Shown here: positions 56,417-64,000 of the stretch, piece by piece | Numbering within the stretch: position 1 is the stretch's first letter | Layout: every line of letters begins with the position of its first letter | Assembly: GCA_002110485.1 (NCBI GenBank) | Contig: MOWL01000052.1 | Coordinates: 62,001-126,000, forward strand | Source of the DNA: Emergomyces orientalis | Lineage: Eukaryota > Ascomycota > Eurotiomycetes > Onygenales > Ajellomycetaceae | Reading direction: 5' to 3' | DNA: 64,000 nt | Notes under the pieces: model-generated | The model's database searches: none | Told to the model about the DNA's origin: nothing | The model's input: only the letters and a program-made list of their open reading frames with translations | Program-made: the position numbers and the translations under genes

Positions 56417-57346
56417 CCTGATGTCCTGGTTAAAATACCTCTTGAGCCAATATCCTTTCTGGATCCAATTACGTATTGGGTTGATATCGTTCTTGGCGGC
56501 ATCGCTCGCTGGCTCCTGGATAGGCGTGTCCTCAGCAGTGAGGAATGTCTGCGATCGTCTTCGAAGCTTGGCTCGAAAATGGAGTGGTTCTTCCGTGTCT
56601 TGTGGCCGTTTCCGTTTTCGATCTTTTACTTGCGGAGGGGTTGAGGGTTTAGATTGGAACTGGGTACCGAGTTAGTTTCGGAGCATAACAAGATAGGGAT
56701 AACATGCCTCCTTTCCAGCTGTCTGGTTGGTTGAAGAGGGATACAATTTTAGCTAGCTAGGTAGATCAATATGATGAGTAGTGTGCACTCCAAGAAAATA
56801 TGACCCAGGCTCGGTATCACGTGGCAGTCACCTGACCCGCACCTTACCCCACAAAACTCCCCTAACTCTAACTCAACCTCATTTAACAGAGGTGATGGAT
56901 GCTGACTGTGACTGATCTTATTTCTTCTCTCACAACTTTCTTGATCTCTAATCTCAAACATTGCTGATGACAACATCTCTATCTCTACCTCTATTATTAT
57001 ATCAACAACTCATGGTGGGAATTTTTTGTCTTGCTTAGTAATATGTCTGGGCTTATGTTCTTGGTTGTTTTGGTTTAGTTTTTCTGCATGATCAGCTTTG
57101 GTGCAAATGAGTGATGGTGTTTTGTCTCTCATTTCATCCCCGCATGTCCTTGCAGTCTCCCCATGCACAAACTCAACATTGAGTTAGTCATCAATTATCT
57201 GAAAATAATCTTTATCATTGCCTTCTTCTATCATTTTGTCTCATTGCATCTTTTGAGTGTTACAACTTTTGTTAGCCCCAGGGCCGGTAGCTATTAACAG
57301 CCTTTTTTACATATATATTGGATACATCTTTCATCCCTCCAACACC
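56417..57346. other. creC upstream region
   Basis: AT-rich with T-runs (TTTTTTACATATATATTGG at 57305) just upstream of the creC start. No other gene is supported. Confidence 0.45.
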
Positions 57347-59804
57347 ATGTTGTAAGTTATATTCACTTCAAACTTTCTTCATATATTGTCTCAACAGTGA
57401 ATTGTGAATGAAAACCCACAAATTGCTCTACCTAGCAAGGGGGTAGTCGCATTTTTCAACCATCTTGTTGTTAAAATCCTCATCTCACCTTTGTCTATAC
57501 AGTGTACTACCTCCACCCCCACCTCGCTATGCGATGCCTATGGCATATGCTACTGGTACCGTAAACGGTTTGCCCGTGCCAATTATCGAAACAAGCAACA
57601 TTCTAAAACGTCCCGAAGGGGGCTGTTCCCTTCAGGTTGGAGAAGGTTTGCGCCCAACCTGTTCCATACCTTTATTCGGTTGCCCCACCAAACTAATTAT
57701 CGAACATACAGGAACTTATGTTCTTAGAGATGATCTACTTCTAGCGACTCCACCTCCCCATCCTTCCGAAGCTCCTATTATCAGCTCAAACCCTCTAACT
57801 ACGGTTCCAAATCCCCCGACATCTGGCGTCAAATTATCACTGGTCATTGTCCAGCCGCGCAAAACAGCCCCTCAACTTTACAAAGTAAAAACGTCTCTAA
57901 GTGGGCAGTCCGATCTTCGGAGCATTAGGGAAAGTGTGAATGAAGGCCGGCCGACATCCGATACACCGGAGACTTGTGGATCGGCCCCTGCATTTGGAGA
58001 GGGCAGCCTCGCGCTCGCGACGAATATAGGCAAGGAGGGACCCGGTTTAAAACGGCGGAAACCCAAGAACAATATCCTTAAAAGCAGTTCTACTTTCGTT
58101 TCCCGCGTTATTACCCACGATACGGCAGCGAAGCGGCTGGCGGAGAGAAGCCCAGACGGCATCTATGCTTTTGCTAATATAAATCGGGCTTTTCAATGGC
58201 TAGATCTGAGTTCCAAATCAAAGCAGGAGCCTCTTACCAAGATCCTTTTCACGAAGGCGCATATGCTTTGTCATGATGTGAACGAACTGACAAAAAGCAC
58301 AACACACCTGGATGTGATAATGGGTTCATCTGTCGGGGATATCCTATGGTATGAGCCAATGCAGCAAAAGTATGCTCGCATCAACAAGAACGGGGCCATT
58401 AATAGTTCTCCTATCAACCAGATCCGGTGGATTCCTGGTTCAGAGCACCTATTCCTGGCAGCTCATGCGGACGGAGCCCTTATTGTTTATGATAAAGAGA
58501 AAGAGGATGCCCCATTCATTCCCGAGGCTGCTGATATTAACCCACCTAAACTGGACGATGAGAAGAAAGGCCATAATTCAAGCCAAGCATTGACCATTTT
58601 GAAGTCTGTAAATTCCAGGATCCAGAAAACCAACCCTGTCGCCTACTGGAAGCTTTCAAACCACCGAATCAATAACATCGCTTTCTCCCCTGATAGCCGA
58701 CATCTGGCTGTTGTGCTGGAGGATGGGTCTCTCCGGATCATTGACTATTTGAAAGAACAGTGTGTATATTCATTTTCCGTAGCTTTGGAAAGTTAAAACG
58801 CCAATATTAACTAACCTTTACCCTGCTCTAGAGTTATGGATACATTCATGAGTTACTATGGAGGAATGCTCTGCGTTTGTTGGTCTCCAGATGGAAAGTA
58901 TATTTTGACCGGAGGCCAAGACGACCTTGTCTCTATTTGGTCACTTTCTGAACGTAAAATTGTTGCCCGTTGTCAGGGCCACCACTCGTGGGTATCCTAT
59001 GTGGCATTCGATCCTTGGCGGTGTGATGAGCGGAATTACAGGTTCGGTAGCGTTGGAGATGACTGCCGACTGCTCCTTTGGGATTTCAGTGTTGCAATGC
59101 TCCATAGGCCAAAGGCAGTATGTTTCCATCCTTTCTCCTTTTTAAATTATATTATTCTTTCACAGCAGAATACTTCTCCCTCAAGAGTTGCGTGCCTGTT
59201 TTTCTACTGACAATAAACTCAAATGTTCAACAGCTTCAAGCCACGGCCCGTCAACGTACTAGCATTGTAGCTCCCTCCGGACGACAGCGAACCGACACTC
59301 TTTCATCTAACCGGGTACGATCTGACTCGAACCACACGGATAGCAAGCCTGCGGAGGAGAAGGAGGCCATGCCTACTTTCCATCCCATTGAACCCAGAGC
59401 AAGGACGGCACAGCTACCTCCAATAATGGTAAATGATATGTCTTCTGACGCAAACTCCTTGAACAACATTGGACACTGACTATATGTATTATAATAAACC
59501 ACAGTCCAAGGCAATCGGTGAAGATCCCATTTGTTGGCTAGGGTTTCTTGAAGATTGTATCATCACCTCTTCACTTGAAGGTATGTCTATGGGAATTCTC
59601 TCCTCTATCCTAAAGCATTCTTATTTATTTTACTTTTATTTAATTCAAGCTTGTCTCTGATATTCTGCAGGCCACATCCGTACCTGGGATCGACCACGAG
59701 AAGGGGTGAATGAAGGTGTTCCTCGTACTAAAGCGCCCGGCTCAGAATCGGCAGCTAGTACAGGTGACATGGGTCGGCCTGGGTCGCATGATTCTCAGCG
59801 CTAG
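57347..59804 (+). CDS. creC: CreC-type WD40 protein (deubiquitinase partner, carbon catabolite repression)
   Basis: Seven exons: 57347-57351, 57503-57645, 57712-58761 (or 58759), 58834 (or 58832)-59117, 59234-59428, 59505-59580, 59671-59804. Exon 1 is only ATGTT. Splicing yields MFVLPPPPPRYAMPMAYATG, then QVGEGTYVLRDD. A Pro-rich N-terminus is followed by KRLAERSPDG, AFANINRAFQWLDLS and WD repeats (IRWIPGSEHLFLAAHADG, INNIAFSPDSRHLAVVLED, CVCWSPDGKYILTGGQDD, SWVSYVAFDPWRCDERNYRF, RLLLWDFS), with a final repeat split by a Ser/Arg-rich insert (PICWLGFLEDCIITS ... HIRTWDRPREG). In Aspergillus CreC stabilises the deubiquitinase CreB and supports carbon catabolite repression; this role is transferred by homology. 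Confidence 0.93.
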
Positions 59805-61252
59805 AACTTGTTGCATGACATTATGTAGTTCTTCATTCCCAATTTCTTTGCCTGCAAGTACATGTACTTTGCTGCATTGCTGCATGCAGTCCCACAGTGC
59901 CTGTCTTGTGCATTGCTTTCTACCATCTATCATTTTCTTTACTTAGCTTTTTCATCAAAGCAGTTCACTGTTCATATGTGAACATGTTAGGCACATTACC
60001 TCACATACCTGTTATGCTCTAACTACTTGGGGTGGAGTTATACAGGAAACTGTCAGTGTGTAATATTGGCTTGATTCTATCTGTGCTATGTGTGCGTTGC
60101 AGAGAGCTATATAGCCCTGAGAGATGAAAGGGATAACATCAGGCCAGGCGGATGGATGCCTCTGACAGAAACTGCTTTGAATTAAGTACCTCACATTCTT
60201 TTTCTTTTTCTTTTCACTGTAGGTAAATTCCATCTTCCCCTTGGTTTCTCGCATGTAAATATCCACTTTCCAAGAGAAGTGTGTTGGCGTTCATACTGGC
60301 CGCTGGTTCAACTTCCAAGGGAGAATGTATCTGGTTGGTTATTGAGAGAGCTAATCTAACTAGCTAAAGTTAAATGATGTGTGGGTCACGTGGTAGGGAT
60401 AGCGAGAAACTGAGGGAGCCCTGGGCTTCCTATTGAGGACTAGCGCCCCGCTAACCATAGCAGTAGATAGCTCCAACAGAAACACCGAGAAACACCCCGC
60501 CGTGCTGTGGGCTAGATCCTTATGTAAGCGGTTCTTTGCCAGTTAACTGCTGAGGACTCTGCCAGATTCAAGGAATATGATAAAATGCTCAGTTCTTGAC
60601 ATAGAAGGATTCTTATTCATGCTATCTAAAAGAAAAAAGGAAGAGGAATCTCTTCTCTCTGTTAAACTATAAACAAATAAACACTGGCATTGGAGCAGAA
60701 GAAGGAGTGATCAAAATAAGAATGTTGAAGAAAGAAATGGGTTAAGGCGTTTTTTTAAGCGGAGTAACTATCTGTTACGCGCCACCCTTTTAAGTATTAC
60801 ATAGTAGAAGCTGCTCGCCACTAGTTATTAATGAATCAACAACGTTACGATCCTCCAATAGTATCACCAACATAACTCTCGGTCACATGATGTAGATCTT
60901 CTAAGACAGAATGGTCAGGGCAGAGGAAGGAATCATTAATGGGTTAAGGCCTTTTCTGGGCCGCCCAGGCAACCGACCTTAGGGCGGACGCCCAACATAT
61001 ACATAGGAGAGAGCTGCGCCAGCTAGATAGCAACCAACCAATCAATCTTCCATTTCTGGCAGGGACCAGGTTATTGGTTCCATTTTTAAATACTATGGTA
61101 CCAAACAACAACCGTCACCAGAAACTTGCATAAATTAATGAAACTGGGACCAGTTTTTTATTTAAAAAAAAGGGATTTGAGACTAGGAAAATTAAATAGA
61201 ACTGGGGCTGTGAGCACTCTTTTTGACCTGTGACTGCTAGTGTAGCCCAAAT
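59805..61252. other. Spacer with two dispersed-repeat copies
   Basis: 60040-60180 is an inverted, single-unit copy of the repeat at 33850-34045. 60400-60500 is a minus-strand, diverged copia LTR fragment (reverse complement contains GGGGCGCTAGTCC and GGAAGCCCAGGGCTCCC). No gene seen. Confidence 0.55.
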
Positions 61253-61440
61253 TGTTGGACGTCTGAGTGGTTGTATTGGCAGCTATCTACGGACTACTCC
61301 GTACTGGGGGGCTATATGCTGTGTGCGGGGCGCTAGTCCGTACTGGGAAGCCCGCGGCTCCCACACGTGATCGTTTGTGTATATAACCTAGCTAGCTTGC
61401 CCCCTCAATATGACACGGATCAACCTTTCCACACCACACA
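61253..61440 (+). repeat. 5' LTR of the copia element
   Basis: 188 bp, TG...CA ends. The first 115 bp are shared with the solo LTR at 45267 and fragments at 31218 and 60400 (minus). The left flank is CAAAT; the partner flank is outside the window. Confidence 0.75.
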
Positions 61441-61684
61441 GGTTATGGCCCTTGCGTTGACTATTTTAATTGTTTAAAAAGTGATTATCACGTGTTTTTA
61501 ATAGTAGGATTACGCTGCAGACAACTGCTCACGGATTGGTTCATTTTTTACGTTGAATTGGAGTGAAAAACGACCTTATTTACCCAGGAAAAGACGTACT
61601 CCGCGTCTAGGGGATAGGCGATCGCGTTGCTCCATTTTCAAACCCCATTTCCTTTTTCATTTGATACCCAGGTCGTGGAGACCA

Positions 61685-64000
61685 ATGAGTAGCTTGCCTA
61701 CTCCGCAGAGCGATAGAAAGAGAACCCTACGTTCCCATTCTCGTGCTCAGGCGTTTGAAACCCCCATTGACGAGGAATCGGACGAAGGAGATACAACCCA
61801 GTACGCAGAAGCCGAGGAAGCGGCAGAAGAAGCCCCAGACATGGAGTCATCCAGCCAAGATGCGGAGACCCGCCATGAATCTGAGGATGGCACTCCAAGC
61901 CCACAAGCTACGCGTACAGGAGCGCGTTCTACCGGCAGTTCTATGCCCAGAATGGGTCCAGACGGCATGATATCCATGACCCTCGAAGACCTTATGGCGT
62001 TCTGCCAGAGGATGAACGTGCGTCAGAATGACAGTACTAATACCCCTGCGGGCCATTTCAAATCCGAAATCCGCGAATACCAGAAGGATATTCAAAGCTC
62101 CATGGATATGAAAGCCGTGACCACGTTCGACGGGACGAACTATCAAGCCTGGCGAACCGGGATCCTCGCAGACGCCGAAGTAATCGGCGGAACGGAGATT
62201 CTTACGAAAAATCAGCGCGTCTGCCCGCAGGGGCAAGATGCGTTAAGCACTGAGAAGTGGAACGTTAGGACCAAGGCCCTATACCGACGGATGCTGCAGT
62301 CCTTATTGGGACCCGTTCGGACCACTATTGGAACCTTGGAACCCGACAACGCAGCCGCGTTATGGGAAAAGATTGGAGTCGAATATGCCGTCTCTTTGGC
62401 GGAAGAACGGATGAATACTATGAGGGAATTGACCACTCTACACGTCAAGGATAATGACTACTTGGCATTCCAACGGAGATTCCGTTATTTGATTGCACGA
62501 CATAAGGAATTAGCAAATGATTCAGAAGACTTTTACCATGATCTTTTCCTTATTGACTTACGAGAACATCAGAAGCTTTTTGTCAAGACATGTTTGGATG
62601 ATTTTTACGCGACTGGCCAAGACCCTATTGAAAATATCGATATTGATGATCTTATGAAGCAGTTGACGAACCGTACGAGCAAGTCAAAGGATTCCGAACG
62701 TCCCAAACCTCAACGAGCCAACGCGGCTACTACTACAACCACGACCGCGCCGTCCGCCAATTCTGGCAGTTCCAAGTGCGAGATCTGCCATTCGAAATGG
62801 CACGTTAAGGACGCCTGCTGGCGTTTGCACCCCGAATTAGCTACTGAAGAATCGAGGGAGGCGAATAAGGACAAAATCATCACGCCTGCGGAGAATACTA
62901 GCAGCCGTAAACGGAAGGGTAAGAAGAAGGATAAGAATGATAAGAAGGACGAATCCCCAGATCTTATGGCGTCCCAACCTGCCGCTGCCAACGCGGCGAT
63001 TGCTCTTTCGGCGACCGTTGGAACGACTACGTCCAAGCCTTGGTTTTTGGATACGTGCGCGAGTTTTAATATGACAGGCGAAAGGCAATCCCTCATTAAA
63101 CGACAGACGTACGACGGCGATTTGAAGGTTAATACGGCGGATGGTGGCTACGGCCACGTCAAGGAGATTGGCGATGTCCTCCTAGAGTCTGAAGGGGGGG
63201 ATATATCGATTAAAGACGTTCATTGGGTCCCCAATCTTACGGTCAATTTGCTGTCTTTTGCCAAGCTAGAAGACCAGGGTTTTCGATTCGAATTATCGTC
63301 ATCCGCCCCGTCTTACTTCATTATGAGAGCCCCCAACGGGGTTATTCTTACCGCAGTTCGAACGCCCCAAAGCTCCATATATAAGATTGTCGAAAGAGTG
63401 TCGGAAGTCGACGTCCACCACGAGTCAAAGGCCATATATTACACGGCGAAATCGCATGAATATGCCTACGCTACAGCCAACGTCGACGACAAGGATTCCA
63501 CCGTTGAATCTAGCGATCAATCTACCGATCAAACCCCTGCTGCTACTACCGCAGCGAAAACCCTCATGGAATGGCACGTTGATTTAAGCCATATCCACGC
63601 TGGCGCGATAATGGCTTTGGCGAAAAATCCTTTGTCTGGGATCCGCATAAAGGGCCCCAAAACCAATTTCTTTTGTGACACCTGTGTCAAAGCAGGTATG
63701 ACGCGCAAATACTCGATTACACCCATGCCACGCGCCGTACGGCCAATGGAGCGGATCCACATCGATTTGGCCGGAGGCGGCCGCACTTTGGACGATATGA
63801 CAGATCATCCAATAGAATCTCGCCAAGGCACGAAATACTTCATGTTAATCACGGATGACGCGACGAGATATCGATGGGTCTATTTTATGCACACCAAGGA
63901 CCAAGCGTTTGATTATTACATCCATTGGGTCCAATTTATGAAGAATCTCGGGTTCACGGCCCCTGCCTACGTAAGGACTGATATAGACGGCGTGTTCAGA
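61685..64000 (+). CDS. Copia gag-pol polyprotein, partial
   Basis: ATG 61685 (MSSLPTPQSDRKRTLRSHS), 772 codons without a stop to the window edge. Acidic Ser-rich N-terminus; gag core VTTFDGTNYQAWRTGI and EYAVSLAEERMNTMREL; CCHC knuckle CEICHSKWHVKDAC at residue 365; Lys-rich linker; protease-like WFLDTCASFNMTG at about residue 456 (DTCAS where DTGAS or DSGAS is usual); VNLLSFAKLEDQGF; pre-integrase EWHVDLSHIHAGAIMAL with FFCDTCVKAGM; integrase core start IHIDLAGG (Asp 694) and VRTDIDGVF (Asp 766). RT and RNase H lie beyond the window. No TGA or other stop interrupts this frame. Confidence 0.9.
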   Translation, partial: MSSLPTPQSDRKRTLRSHSRAQAFETPIDEESDEGDTTQYAEAEEAAEEAPDMESSSQDAETRHESEDGTPSPQATRTGARSTGSSMPRMGPDGMISMTLEDLMAFCQRMNVRQNDSTNTPAGHFKSEIREYQKDIQSSMDMKAVTTFDGTNYQAWRTGILADAEVIGGTEILTKNQRVCPQGQDALSTEKWNVRTKALYRRMLQSLLGPVRTTIGTLEPDNAAALWEKIGVEYAVSLAEERMNTMRELTTLHVKDNDYLAFQRRFRYLIARHKELANDSEDFYHDLFLIDLREHQKLFVKTCLDDFYATGQDPIENIDIDDLMKQLTNRTSKSKDSERPKPQRANAATTTTTTAPSANSGSSKCEICHSKWHVKDACWRLHPELATEESREANKDKIITPAENTSSRKRKGKKKDKNDKKDESPDLMASQPAAANAAIALSATVGTTTSKPWFLDTCASFNMTGERQSLIKRQTYDGDLKVNTADGGYGHVKEIGDVLLESEGGDISIKDVHWVPNLTVNLLSFAKLEDQGFRFELSSSAPSYFIMRAPNGVILTAVRTPQSSIYKIVERVSEVDVHHESKAIYYTAKSHEYAYATANVDDKDSTVESSDQSTDQTPAATTAAKTLMEWHVDLSHIHAGAIMALAKNPLSGIRIKGPKTNFFCDTCVKAGMTRKYSITPMPRAVRPMERIHIDLAGGGRTLDDMTDHPIESRQGTKYFMLITDDATRYRWVYFMHTKDQAFDYYIHWVQFMKNLGFTAPAYVRTDIDGVFR

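Larger units (their letters stand above)
61253..64000 (+). mobile_element. Ty1/copia retrotransposon, 5' part (runs off the window)
   Basis: 5' LTR 61253-61440 (TGTTGG ... ACCACACA, TATA-like TGTATATAA at 61377), then a PBS-like GGTTATGGCCCTTG at 61441, leader, and a gag-pol frame from 61685 open to the window end. Coding composition is GC-balanced, unlike the AT-drifted elements. Confidence 0.85.

Noticed and set aside
1..64000. CRISPR arrays, operons or prokaryotic signals
   Set aside because: None present; introns and transposon types show a fungal nuclear genome.

Overview
The window is nuclear DNA of a filamentous ascomycete, most likely a Eurotiomycete (Aspergillus/Penicillium/Talaromyces type). 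The evidence is short GT-AG introns of 49-151 bp with CT-rich upstream tracts, a CreC-type WD40 gene, a Miro/GemA GTPase, a PNP-NACHT-WD40 NLR-type gene, an HNH-domain gene of fungal type, DUF3716-like and DUF7924-like sequences, and Tad-type LINEs, Ty3/gypsy, Ty1/copia, mariner and pogo elements. About half of the window is transposon-derived.

Layout. 1-0.8 kb: 5' part of an HNH gene (minus). 1.25-2.5 kb: copia 5' remnant fused to a truncated mariner transposase. 2.75-11.6 kb: AT-rich nest of broken LINEs (two families), three copies of a SINE-like repeat and a solo gypsy LTR. 11.6-20.2 kb: gypsy element with near-identical LTRs, most of pol deleted, and a long extra ORF after pol. 20.2-26.2 kb: a truncated Tad LINE head-to-head with a nearly complete one. 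26.6-31.0 kb: intact three-exon NLR (minus), with the N-terminal remnant of another STAND-type gene beside it. 33-36 kb: gene debris, a 24-bp tandem repeat and a TIR element with a perfect internal hairpin. 37.4-41.2 kb: short-chain dehydrogenase, an unrecognised gene, and a small secreted cysteine-rich protein. 41.6-43.3 kb: decayed pogo transposase. 45.3 kb: solo copia LTR. 46.2-48.2 kb: Miro GTPase with a C-terminal frameshift. 49.7-52.7 kb: pogo element with TIRs and a DUF3716-like gene inside them. 53.1-54.8 kb: phosphotransferase-like gene, then a frameshifted unknown gene. 57.3-59.8 kb: creC, seven exons. 61.25 kb to the end: copia element, open through gag, protease and the start of integrase.

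Most notable signal. Across unrelated transposons the internal stops are almost all TGA, in reading frames that are otherwise long and open. Where two copies inside this window can be aligned, TGA faces TGG (Trp) seven times and Arg twice. In the AT-rich copies cytosines survive mainly before A or T. One explanation is a RIP-like C-to-T process that spares CpA, the opposite of classical RIP: such a process can only make TGA stops (CGA to TGA, TGG to TGA). The competing explanation is that UGA is decoded in these elements. The gypsy copy sharpens the question: its LTRs differ at one site of 348, yet it carries about 17 in-frame TGAs and lacks most of pol, so the copy was probably mobilised in that state.

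Host genes (NLR, SDR, secreted protein, Miro, phosphotransferase, creC) are separate single genes with no operon-like logic.
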